Positions 1-8,217 of a stretch of DNA of 64,000 bases are shown piece by piece. The translations under genes were made by a program, and so were the position numbers. The notes beneath the pieces are model-generated. The model was not told the DNA's origin, made no database searches, and saw only the letters and a program-made list of their open reading frames with translations. Numbering within the stretch: the first letter of the stretch is position 1; each line of letters starts with the position of its first letter. The DNA is from Cyanobacteria bacterium FACHB-502 (GTDB lineage: Bacteria; Cyanobacteriota; Cyanobacteriia; Elainellales; Elainellaceae). The stretch lies in NCBI GenBank assembly GCA_014695325.1, contig JACJNZ010000055.1:186001-250000 (forward strand). Reading direction: 5' to 3'.

Positions 1-1208
1 GATTTTGACCAGCTGATCGTTAAAATTATTCAGAATTTGATTGCCTACGCCATACACAAACTGATAGGGTTTCGCGTTCGCCTGTCGGTAATGAATTCTC
101 GGAAGCTCGATCGTCTCATCGGATAAAGTTTCACCGATCGCATCACCTGAATTGAGATTGAGGCGATATCGCTTCAATTTTCCGGCGGCATTGCCCGATC
201 GTCCGGTTCTTAACGGCTCTAAATATAAATCATCAATAATTCTGCCGTCGGGATAAGCGATCAAATCGATCAACAATTCATCATCTTGTTCAAACGCATT
301 TACGTGATGAAAGGCGAAAAAGGGTTCGCTCTCACAGGTTTTTACAACTTCCCCAGTTGATTTATCGACTACCGTGAAATGGGTGCCGCGATCGGTCTTC
401 CAGCGATAGTTTTCGATAAACGGTTTGCCGCTAGTCAGTAGACCGAGCAAATTCAGCCGCAAGGGAAACTCGGTGAGAATAATGTATCGATCGCTCATGG
501 CGAAGGTGTGCATATAGGCGGGTTCCTTCACCGGAATCGAGGCAACCAACTCGCGGCGGCTGTTGTGGAAACCCATGCGGTAAATATTGTATTTGCTGGG
601 CGAACCAAAGGCAATTAGATAGTTGAACAAACACTGGCGATCGAAATCAAAATGCGGATGTACAGTCGTTGTCTGTCCCAAAATGCGGTCGTCAAACGGA
701 AACTTATCCAGCGTTTCTAGCGTATCGGGGTTAAACACGATCGGCTGCGGGACTTCAGTAGTGCTGACGAGTCGATCGCCCAACGGCAAGATATTCACGT
801 TGGCGTTATCGGTTGGGCGCGGCAGCGGATCGCGCAATCGTTTCCAAAAAGAAGTCCGAGCAGTTGTGCCAAATTCACCCCGGCTAATTTTGCCTTTCTC
901 GTGTGCCTCTTGATAAGAATCACTGGCAAGGAATCGATTCACATAGCTCACTCGCCCCGCCTGAAACGAAAATCGCGACAGCATCGCCAGTCCATCAAAC
1001 CAGTGGCGATAAGGCTCTCCGTCAATGTCAAACTGAGCCGGACCCGTGCGAATCAGCGTTCCCGTTAGCCATTCTGGCAGCGTTCCGGTCAGCGGCAAAG
1101 CATCGATCGTCGCTTCTTCAGTTGCCGTCTCAAAACCGATCGCATAGGGAGGAGTGATTTGCGCCGCAGGTTGGGCTTCAGGCTGAATTCCGGGGCGAGT
1201 GTGCATAA
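1..1208 (-). CDS. Carotenoid oxygenase (RPE65/ACO family), C-terminus cut by window edge
   Basis: The reverse strand is open from an ATG at 1208 to the left edge, giving 402 residues without a stop. Family features seen: the N-terminal LTGTLIRTGPAQFD segment (about residues 47-60) and three of the four iron-ligand histidine contexts, TVHPHFDFD (about 181-189), YMHTFAMSD (231-239) and FAFHHVNAFE (297-306). The late family segment IHYRQANAKPYQFVYG (371-386) is also present. The fourth histidine, near the C-terminus, would lie beyond the edge. Family members are non-haem Fe(II) dioxygenases that cleave carotenoids or apocarotenoids to products such as retinal. The exact substrate cannot be told from sequence. 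Guanine deaminase lies 74 bp upstream on the same strand. Confidence 0.93.
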
Positions 1209-1282
1209 AAGACGCTCAAACAGAAACCTTTTTATTGTGCGAACATTCGCGATCGTTTAGACCCGTCCCAAGAGAGAAGCTT

Positions 1283-2638
1283 CTACTGTGCTGCCGCCTT
1301 CTGATAAATTGGCTCACCCGCTACATACGTTGCCGCGATCGATCGATCGTCTCCCAACATCATCGTGCCAAAAAGCTGTGACTCGAGTACATCCAGCGAT
1401 CGGGCAGGAACGGCTCCGTTTCGGAGTGCCAGGATTGGCGTGGCGTGGAGATCCAGCACTGTAAAATCGGCTTCTTTGCCAGGGTCGAAACTGCCGATCT
1501 TTTCTGCAAGCGAAAGCGATTTTGCTGCGCCCAAGGTTGCCAGATAAAAGGCTTGAAAGCTAGATAAATTTTGTCCCTGAAGCTGAGCAATTTTATAAGC
1601 TTCGCTCATGGTATGCAGCATCGAGAAGCCAGTGCCGCCACCCACATCCGTCGCCAGTCCCACACCCACGGGAGAATGAATCGACTTCGCCCGATGCAGC
1701 TTAAACAAACCGCTCCCCAAGAATAAATTCGAGGTGGGGCAATAGGCGATCGTTGCACCTGCCTGAGAGAGCCGCTCAAACTCAGACTCGCTTAAATGCA
1801 GCCCATGAGCAAAGATCGATCGATCGCCCACTAAGCCGTACTGCTCATACACTTCAAGATAATCGCTAGTGTTGGGAAACAGTTCCGAGGTGTATGCAAT
1901 TTCCTGTGCATTTTCCGACAAATGGGTATGCACATAAACATCAGGAAATTCTGCCTTTAGTTTGCCGGCAAACTGCAATCCGGCTTCTGTTGAAGTAATC
2001 GCAAATCGAGGAGTAATCGCATAAAGCTGTCGTCCTCGATTGTGCCATTTTTGAATTTGTTCGCGGCTTTGGTGATAAGTCTCGATCGCATCATTCAGCA
2101 AAAAATCCGGCGCGTTGCGATCCATCCACATTTGTCCGGCAATGATTCGCATATTGCGGCGATCGGCTTCCTCAAACAGGACTTCGACCGACTGCGGAAA
2201 AATTGTAGTCAGCACGACTGCCGTGGTTGTGCCATTTTTTAGCAGTTCATCCAGAAAGAACGTCGCGATTTGCCGGGCATAGTCCGCATCCTGAAACTTT
2301 GCCTCGGTGGGAAAAGTGTATCGCTCCAGCCACGTTAAAAGCTGCTCCCCGTAGGCGGCAATCATTTCGGTTTGCGGATAATGAACGTGGATATCGAGAA
2401 AGCCGGGGATGATTAATTGACCGGGATAGGTCGTAACGGGAATTTCCTCGAAGCGGGGGGCGATCGTTTCATAGGCTCCAAAGGCTTCAATGCTGCCGTT
2501 TTTTAGCACCAGTAGCCCGTCTTCGAGGTAGCGAACGCTGTCCCGCTCGTTGCCGTAAAACGGATCGCCTACAAAGTCTAAAAACGCGCCCCGAATTGCT
2601 TTAGCTTTGCTGAAAGTTTGCATTTGGTTTGCCTGCAT
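1283..2638 (-). CDS. guaD: Guanine deaminase
   Basis: The 451-residue product is a metal-dependent amidohydrolase of guanine deaminase length. It converts guanine to xanthine and ammonia in purine salvage. Visible metal and catalytic motifs are DIHVHYPQTEM (His84, His86), VHTHLSENAQE (His237, His239 and the nearby Glu), FAHGLHL (His278) and ATDVGGGT (Asp331), in the order expected for the family. The ATG at 2638 is preceded by AAGGGG at about 7 bases, which supports this start. It lies between the carotenoid oxygenase and glpK, all on the minus strand, but the 214-bp gap to glpK holds a repeat, so it is probably a separate transcript. Related amidohydrolases act on other amino-purines, but the PQTEM context favours guanine. 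Confidence 0.93.
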   Translation of the reverse strand: MQANQMQTFSKAKAIRGAFLDFVGDPFYGNERDSVRYLEDGLLVLKNGSIEAFGAYETIAPRFEEIPVTTYPGQLIIPGFLDIHVHYPQTEMIAAYGEQLLTWLERYTFPTEAKFQDADYARQIATFFLDELLKNGTTTAVVLTTIFPQSVEVLFEEADRRNMRIIAGQMWMDRNAPDFLLNDAIETYHQSREQIQKWHNRGRQLYAITPRFAITSTEAGLQFAGKLKAEFPDVYVHTHLSENAQEIAYTSELFPNTSDYLEVYEQYGLVGDRSIFAHGLHLSESEFERLSQAGATIAYCPTSNLFLGSGLFKLHRAKSIHSPVGVGLATDVGGGTGFSMLHTMSEAYKIAQLQGQNLSSFQAFYLATLGAAKSLSLAEKIGSFDPGKEADFTVLDLHATPILALRNGAVPARSLDVLESQLFGTMMLGDDRSIAATYVAGEPIYQKAAAQ

Positions 2639-2673
2639 AATTTGCCCCTTGATGAGGTTAGCTGATTAATCTC

Positions 2674-2775
2674 AGAGATCCTGCATTGCCCCCTAAATCC
2701 CCCATCAATGGGGGACTTTGAAACTCCTCGAAAGGCTCGGTTTCCCTCAGAATTGGGGGGTGGTTCGGAGCACAA
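2674..2775. repeat. Dispersed intergenic repeat, copy 1 (C-run/G-run element)
   Basis: The spacer between guaD and glpK holds CCCCCTAAATCCCCCAT, then GGGGGACTTTGAAACTCCT and a downstream GGGGGG run, so the DNA can fold into C-run/G-run hairpins. Related but degenerate versions lie near 14.3, 20.0, 23.7 and 36.6 kb. It shows no coding signal. Confidence 0.65.
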
Positions 2776-2852
2776 TTCAGACTTCTCAAACGTCTTCTAA
2801 CCCAAATACCAATATAGAATCCCTTTCAAGAAGGCGATGACACTCACCCCAA

Positions 2853-4376
2853 TTAATCCTTCGCTCGCTCCCAGTGTTTCGCCCGATTGACTGCCTCTTG
2901 CCAGATTGCAAAACATTTGATCGCACGAGCAGAGCTGCTCCCAGGTTCAAACACCCTATCGACCTGACGGCTTGAGGTCTGGAAATCTTGACCAAAGCCG
3001 ATCGTCTGACCCGCAGCAAAGGCAATGCCCTGAACGGTCGTTTCCTGCACCAGGGGACGCTCAACCGGAATGCCCAGCACATCCGCCTGAAACTGCATCA
3101 GGAAATCATTGTTACACGCGCCACCGTCTACCCTGAGCCGATCGATCGACACGCCCGATTCTTGAATTGCCTGCACTACTTCTTTCACCTGAAAGGCGAT
3201 CGACTCCAGCACCGATCGCACCAGATGGGGACGCTTTGCGCCGCCTGTAATCCCGAAAAATGCGCCCCGTGCAGTCATATCCCAGTGAGGCGCACCTAAG
3301 CCGCTCAGCGCAGGCACAAAGTAAACGCCGCCGTTGTCCGGCACTTGCTGAGCCAGCATCTCGGTTTCGGCAGCGGATTGGATCAGCTGAATGCCGTCGC
3401 GCAACCACTGAATGCAGGCTCCCGTCGTGAACATACTGCCTTCCAGCGCATAGCCGCAAGCTTCAGAATCAGCTTTAGTCCAGGCGATCGTGGCGATCAT
3501 TTGCTGGGGCGATCGAACAATCTCCTGACCGGTATGGGCAACCAGAAAACAGCCAGTGCCATAGGTGCATTTCACCAGCCCCGAATGATGGGCAGCTCCG
3601 CGATAGGGAGAATCGCACCCGTGCCCGAACAAAGAAGCCTGCTGATCGCCCAGAATTGCGGTTACAGGAATCGCTGCACCTAGAATTCCAGGATCGATCG
3701 TGCCAAACTGACTCAGACTCGGCTGAATCCGCGGCAGCCAGTGAGCGGGAATCTGAAACAGATCGAGCAGAGCAGCATCCCACTGTCGCGTTTCAAGGTT
3801 ATACAGCATTGTGCGGCTGGCGTTGCTGTCGTCAGTGGCGTGAATTCTGCCCCCGGTGAGGTTCCATAAAACCCAGGTGTCAATCGTCCCGGCTAGAACG
3901 TTCGCCGCATCAATCCCTGACGGTTTAACAACATACTGATGCAGCCAGGAAAGCTTCGTGGCGGAAAAATAGGCATCAATCACCAGCCCGGTTCGCTCAA
4001 AAATCTCTGCGCTGTAGCCCTGCTGTTTCAAATCGTCACAGTGGGCAGCCGTGCGCCGATCCTGCCAGACGATCGCTCGATGAAGCGGCTCTCCTGTCGT
4101 TTTATTCCAGACCAGACAGGTTTCGCGCTGCACCGTTAGCCCGATCGCCTGAATTTGATTCGCGTGAATCTTTGCCTGCTGAATCGCCGATCGCATTACC
4201 TCACAGGTTGTCCGCCAGATTTCGATCGGATCATGCTCTAACCATCCGGGCTGCGGGTAGTGCTGCGTGAGTTCCCGATATGCCTGACTGACAATCTGCC
4301 CTGTCGCATCAAATACAAAGGCACGGTTGCCCGTCGTTCCTAAATCCAGCGCCAGAATGTAGCCTGATGCGGTCAT
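2853..4376 (-). CDS. glpK: Glycerol kinase
   Basis: The product (507 residues from the ATG at 4376) is a FGGY-family kinase that phosphorylates glycerol to glycerol 3-phosphate for lipid synthesis or catabolism. Seen: the N-terminal phosphate-binding loop ILALDLGTTGNRAFVFD, the family segment GWLEHDPIEIW, the substrate region NKTTGEPLHRAIVWQDRRT, and the late ATPase segments YFVPALSGLGAPHWD and LRVDGGACNNDFLMQ. A TTG two codons upstream (4382) could also serve, but the ATG gives the usual family N-terminus. No glycerol facilitator or glpD is adjacent. Length and motifs are intact. Confidence 0.95.
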   Translation of the reverse strand: MTASGYILALDLGTTGNRAFVFDATGQIVSQAYRELTQHYPQPGWLEHDPIEIWRTTCEVMRSAIQQAKIHANQIQAIGLTVQRETCLVWNKTTGEPLHRAIVWQDRRTAAHCDDLKQQGYSAEIFERTGLVIDAYFSATKLSWLHQYVVKPSGIDAANVLAGTIDTWVLWNLTGGRIHATDDSNASRTMLYNLETRQWDAALLDLFQIPAHWLPRIQPSLSQFGTIDPGILGAAIPVTAILGDQQASLFGHGCDSPYRGAAHHSGLVKCTYGTGCFLVAHTGQEIVRSPQQMIATIAWTKADSEACGYALEGSMFTTGACIQWLRDGIQLIQSAAETEMLAQQVPDNGGVYFVPALSGLGAPHWDMTARGAFFGITGGAKRPHLVRSVLESIAFQVKEVVQAIQESGVSIDRLRVDGGACNNDFLMQFQADVLGIPVERPLVQETTVQGIAFAAGQTIGFGQDFQTSSRQVDRVFEPGSSSARAIKCFAIWQEAVNRAKHWERAKD

Positions 4377-4611
4377 AGGCAATACTCAGAATCAATGCTC
4401 AAAATCGTATTCTCACTGTACATCGGGCGCGACGAGGAATAATTTTTATCTGTCTAGGAATAGGAATGTGATTTAGAAATGCGATTGTGCAAAGCATGAA
4501 TTCCGGCCCTATGCAGGGGTGAGCGTTTTTGAGAAATGGGAAACAGGGTAGAGTAAATAGACGAATGAATCGAACGCTGAACCACCAAGATTAGAAACAG
4601 ATTAAAAACCT

Positions 4612-4785
4612 ATGAGTAGCGCGATCGAATGGACGACTGAAGCAGAAGCTCGCCTGAAGGAAGTTCCGTTTTTTGTGCGTCCGGCGGCTCGCAAAAAGAT
4701 CGAGAAGTTTGCTCAGGACGCAGGCTTAACGCAGATCACCGTGGAAGTTTACGAACAGGCAAAGCAAAAATTTGGCTCATCCTGA
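4612..4785 (+). CDS. Small PCP_red-domain protein (protochlorophyllide reductase C-terminal-like)
   Basis: This 57-residue protein begins MSSAIEWTTEAEARLKEVPF and continues with FVRPAARKKIEKFA and ITVEVYEQAKQKF. That pattern (W-A-LKEVPFFVR-AR-IE-A-ITVE-AK) matches the PCP_red domain (PF08369), which forms the C-terminal end of ChlB/BchB, the light-independent protochlorophyllide reductase subunit. Stand-alone forms are common in cyanobacteria and lack an assigned function. It may bind a tetrapyrrole or a reductase partner, but that is inference. The stop is 27 bp before the GNAT gene, so the two may be cotranscribed. Confidence 0.85.
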   Translation: MSSAIEWTTEAEARLKEVPFFVRPAARKKIEKFAQDAGLTQITVEVYEQAKQKFGSS

Positions 4786-4812
4786 TTTGGTCTCTAGAAA
4801 CACGGTTAACAG

Positions 4813-5350
4813 ATGACGATCGATCGCTTTGCTGTTTCCCAGGAAGGTAGCTGTCTCCAGGTCGGTACTTTACGCAATGCTGCGCCTGCCGATGTGCCTG
4901 CGATTCATGCCATGACCCAGATCGCCTATGCTGGCTACCGCGATCGGCTTCCCTACAGCAGCCTGTGGCAGGAAACCGAAGCCGATGTCGCGCAGGAGTT
5001 AGCCGCAGGAATCATCGTGCTCTGTGAAACTGCAGGGCAGATTGGGGGCAGCGTTCGGTGTCAGGTGCGGAACGATGTCGCAGCGTGTCAGCCGTTTGTC
5101 TATGTTCATCGATTGGCGGTGTTGCCCCAGTATCAGCGTCAGGGCATCGGGCGGCAATTAATGCAGGCAAGTTGAGGCATTTGCTCAGGAACATCAGGTG
5201 AATTGGGTGCGGCTAGAATATCGGCTGGCACAACCTGAAAACGCGCTGTTTTACGATCGGTTAGGCTATCACATGAGGGAAACCAGCCGCTTCTTTGCTG
5301 ATGGAAGCCCGCGATCGAGGTGGATGTTTAAGCAAATTTCGCTGCCTTAA
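4813..5350 (+). pseudogene. GNAT N-acetyltransferase, interrupted by a +1 frameshift
   Basis: The first frame (4813-5175, 120 codons) encodes a GNAT domain with acetyl-CoA-binding motif A: VYVHRLAVLPQYQRQGIGRQLM. It stops at TGA (5173-5175) right after MQAS. If one base near 5170 is skipped, the frame continues as VEAFAQEHQVNWVRLEYR, then NALFYDRLGYHMRE, ending at TAA 5348-5350. That supplies the missing beta6-alpha4-beta7 part (the NALFYDRLGY motif is diagnostic). The full product would be about 178 residues, a normal GNAT length. The simplest reading is a one-base insertion (an extra A in GGCAAGTT), either a true recent mutation or a sequencing error. The substrate is unknown. The gene lies directly downstream of the PCP_red protein. 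Confidence 0.85.
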
Positions 5351-5793
5351 AGCCAGACGACAAGAGGCAATTCACTCTTTCACACCGTTCTTTCACACCG
5401 TTCTTTCACACCGTTTCAAAACACCCTCTGAAAAGGCGAGCAGTTGCTATTTTGTTTTAAATAACTTATTTAAGTATTTCAGTATCGCTTCACAAAAAAG
5501 ATTTTTTGCCAATCCTTTTACAAGGCTTAATATCACTTCATGAACCTGGCTTGTATTGAATGGGAATCAGTTTATCCTTATTCTGAATGATGTCTTTTTT
5601 CAGCGGAAGTGACTAAGCTGAATTGCTATTGAAAAACGCAGGATTTTTATTCTTGTAAAACGCTTCTTAAAGAATAATGAAAAGCTCTGAAGTTAGAGTA
5701 TTTCGGGTTGTTTTTAATAGGTTTTTCCAGAGGAAGAAAAACTTAACTCCCTTTCGTCTCTTCATATCTCGCGTCGCGTAAAACTATACCCCT
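5351..5793. other. Intergenic region with a 13-bp tandem repeat
   Basis: No gene is seen. Three head-to-tail copies of a 13-bp unit (TTCTTTCACACCG type) occupy 5375-5413, just after the GNAT stop. The remainder is AT-rich relative to its neighbours and presumably carries the promoter of the downstream sugar-binding lipoprotein gene. No operator is recognised. Confidence 0.5.
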
Positions 5794-6978
5794 ATGTTTA
5801 GAAGAAATCAGTCTTTAAGTAGATTTTTTGCATTCTTCTTAGGTAGCTTTCTTTTCTTCAACGCGTTGACTGCCTGTAGCCAAAATGCGTCAGCTCCTAA
5901 CGGAAATACGGCACAAAATCAAAATCGCCCAACCACAAACGCCTCGACTGCGTTTCCTGCTGCCCAGGGCTGTAAGAATATTGGAATCTTGCTGCCCGAA
6001 ACTGACACTTCAACCCGCTGGGAAAGCTACGATCGCCCCCTGCTAGAACAGGAAATCAAAAAGGCCCTTCCTGATGCTCAGATTCAATATGCAAACGCCA
6101 ACAATAACGCCGATGCCCAGCAAAACCAGGCAGAATCCGCTTTAACACGAGGAGCCTGCATTTTAGTAATTGGTGCGAACGATAGTCAAAAAGCTTCGGC
6201 GATCGTGCAGTCCGCGAAAACCACTGGCGTTCCGGTGATTGCCTACGATCGACTGATTCAAGACAATGACCTTGCTTACTACGTTTCGTTTGATAACGTG
6301 CGCGTTGGTGAAATGCAGGGGCAATACATTATCGATCAGTATAAAAAAGGAGCCTACGGACTGAAGCGCGGTGCAAACGTGGCAATGCTGAATGGCTCCC
6401 GCACCGATAATAATGCGTTGCAGTTCCGTGAGGGTGCGCTGAAAGTCCTGCAGCCGTATTTCGATCGGGGGGAGTTGAACCTGGTATTTGATCAGTACAC
6501 GCCGAACTGGGATCTGGCAAAAGCGCAATCGCTCACCGAAGGCGTACTGACCCGCGAAAAAAACAACGTTCAGGCAATCTACGCTGCCAGCGATATTCTC
6601 TCGACGGGAGCGATCGCCGCACTGCGCGCCCAAAACCTCAACGGTAAAGTGCTGGTGACAGGTCAGGATGCCAATGCCTCCAATATTCAGGCGATTCTGG
6701 CAGGCGATCAAAGCATGACCATTTATAAGCCGCTCATTAATATTGCAACAGCAGCGGCTCAAATTGTGGCGGCTCTGAGCAACGGCACGGATACTGCCTC
6801 GTTGACCAATGCGACGACGAAAACGACTGAGGGCGGTCAAATTCTCTCTGCGCTCTCGAAGCCGCAGCTTGTAGATGCCAGTAATATTCAAGACACGGTG
6901 ATCAAAGATGGCTTCCTGACTAAGGAACAGGTTTGCCAGGGATTGCCGACAGGAGCGGGTAAGGATCTTTGCTCCTAA
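5794..6978 (+). CDS. Periplasmic sugar-binding lipoprotein (xylose/ribose type, peripla_BP_4)
   Basis: The 394-residue protein has a lipoprotein signal (hydrophobic FFAFFLGSFLFFNAL, lipobox LTAC, Cys about 28), an Asn/Gln/Ala-rich tether, and then a type I periplasmic binding fold. Fold signatures are IGILLPETDTSTRWESYDRP, AIVQSAKTTGVPVIAYDRLI, YYVSFDNVRVGEMQGQYI, IYAASDILSTGAIAALR and VTGQDANASNIQAILAG. This pattern fits XylF-like solute receptors for ABC sugar importers. The C-terminus carries two cysteines (EQVCQGLP, KDLCS), possibly forming a disulphide. No permease or ATPase is adjacent, so either the partners are encoded elsewhere or it acts as a chemosensory or orphan receptor. The ligand is not certain. 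Confidence 0.9.
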   Translation: MFRRNQSLSRFFAFFLGSFLFFNALTACSQNASAPNGNTAQNQNRPTTNASTAFPAAQGCKNIGILLPETDTSTRWESYDRPLLEQEIKKALPDAQIQYANANNNADAQQNQAESALTRGACILVIGANDSQKASAIVQSAKTTGVPVIAYDRLIQDNDLAYYVSFDNVRVGEMQGQYIIDQYKKGAYGLKRGANVAMLNGSRTDNNALQFREGALKVLQPYFDRGELNLVFDQYTPNWDLAKAQSLTEGVLTREKNNVQAIYAASDILSTGAIAALRAQNLNGKVLVTGQDANASNIQAILAGDQSMTIYKPLINIATAAAQIVAALSNGTDTASLTNATTKTTEGGQILSALSKPQLVDASNIQDTVIKDGFLTKEQVCQGLPTGAGKDLCS

Positions 6979-6991
6979 AGCGTTTGTGCGG

Positions 6992-7030
6992 TGAGTGTCT
7001 TATCTGCGGGTGGGGCACTCATCGTTTTTA
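6992..7030 (+). terminator. Possible Rho-independent terminator after the sugar-binding gene
   Basis: TGAGTG (6992-6997) pairs with CACTCA (7016-7021) across an 18-base loop, and a short T-run (GTTTTT) follows. It starts 13 bp after the stop codon of the binding-protein gene. The six-base stem is weak and the loop is long. Confidence 0.4.
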
Positions 7031-7108
7031 AAGGCGATGTAAAACTTGAAACACTGCTCAAACCATCTGCGGGGATAGGGGAAGGCAGTCCCCATGCTAC
7101 AGAATTCG

Positions 7109-8017
7109 TTAGGACAAATACTTATTCAAAAAGGGCAAAATTCCCTCAATCAGTTCCTCTGGATATTCCTCATGCAGTCCAAGCGAACCGGGCATCCGGT
7201 AGACCTGCACAGCGGTAAAGTGTGCCAGCACTTCCATCTCGGCTCTTGATTTAGGTGGCGTTTGTTCGCCGATCACCATCAGTACCGGGACGGGCGGCAA
7301 AGGCTGAAAGTAGTCCATAAATTTGCTGCGGTTCTTAACCGAATCCAGTGCTCCCGTAACGAAAGCAACCGAGGCGTGTCTCGCTCCCCAGCGTTGCGTC
7401 GTGCGCCATTTCTGCCCAATGAGCTTCCGGGTGACATTTTTGCCGTTGCCGTAAACGTGGCGACGATACATCAGTGCCAGAAAGGGCGGCAGCGTATTCA
7501 GAAAATAAAGCAACTGTCCCAGCAGCGGCAGGCGAACGATCGTCTTAAGCAGCTTATAAAACCAGCGATGCTCACCAAAGGCAGCCGGCAGCGGTCCGCG
7601 CCACGTAGGGGAAACCAGCACCACCCAGGACCAAGGCGGATTCGGCTGCTGGGTCAGATCCATCACGTATCCGGCTCCATGTCCTGCCGCAATCACGACC
7701 ACGGGTTCCAAGAACATCGATCGCACAAAGTCGCGCAGCAGTGCCCGATAGACCGGGGGCGTGTAGTTCAAAAACGGACGGGAAGATTCGCCAAAGCCCA
7801 ACCAGTCGATCGCCACCACCTGATACTGCTGGGCAAGCCGTTCAGCAATTCCCCGCATTTCGCCCCGCGATGAAACGCTGCTGAGGGCAGGCAAGAGCAA
7901 AATCGGTTTGCCCTCTCCCATCACTTCATAGGCGATCGTGACGGACTTTTTCTTCCAGTTCCAGTGGTACTCTCTGGCAGCACCACCGATAGTCGAGGTA
8001 GGGGTAGATCGTGACAC
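7109..8017 (-). CDS. Alpha/beta hydrolase fold protein with altered nucleophile elbow
   Basis: The product has 302 residues. The fold is indicated by the core strand and oxyanion region KPILLLPALSSVSSRGEM, the segment YQVVAIDWLGFGESSRP (usual D-G-GxS-P), a cap region of about residues 165-215, and a C-terminal segment with a His near GSLGLHEEYPEEL. The nucleophile elbow, normally G-H-S-x-G, reads AAGHGAGYV, so the catalytic serine is glycine. The Asp and His contexts look present. The protein may be a non-catalytic member or use an unusual mechanism, so I would not call it an esterase. It is divergent from the photolyase gene across a 200-bp spacer. Plastid and cyanobacterial hydrolases of this type are often membrane-associated, but no partner is evident here. 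Confidence 0.82.
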   Translation of the reverse strand: MSRSTPTSTIGGAAREYHWNWKKKSVTIAYEVMGEGKPILLLPALSSVSSRGEMRGIAERLAQQYQVVAIDWLGFGESSRPFLNYTPPVYRALLRDFVRSMFLEPVVVIAAGHGAGYVMDLTQQPNPPWSWVVLVSPTWRGPLPAAFGEHRWFYKLLKTIVRLPLLGQLLYFLNTLPPFLALMYRRHVYGNGKNVTRKLIGQKWRTTQRWGARHASVAFVTGALDSVKNRSKFMDYFQPLPPVPVLMVIGEQTPPKSRAEMEVLAHFTAVQVYRMPGSLGLHEEYPEELIEGILPFLNKYLS

Positions 8018-8217
8018 AACACTTGCTCTAGACGCTGAAGAACTTTTCTGCCCTGATATTAAATCACCAGCCTAATAAGAGCTTAGGTTAATCTGGTTCC
8101 GCTTTAGAAAATTCGCGAAATATCGGTTACTTTGCAATATCTTCTGCTAGAGTTTTTTCTGCCTGCCACAATTCAAGATAGGACAAATGTTCATCCCTCA
8201 CCACGCTAATTCATTTC

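Noticed and set aside
5161-5180. Programmed +1 frameshift in the GNAT gene
   Set aside because: No slippery codon pair or stimulatory structure is visible; a simple insertion explains the break.
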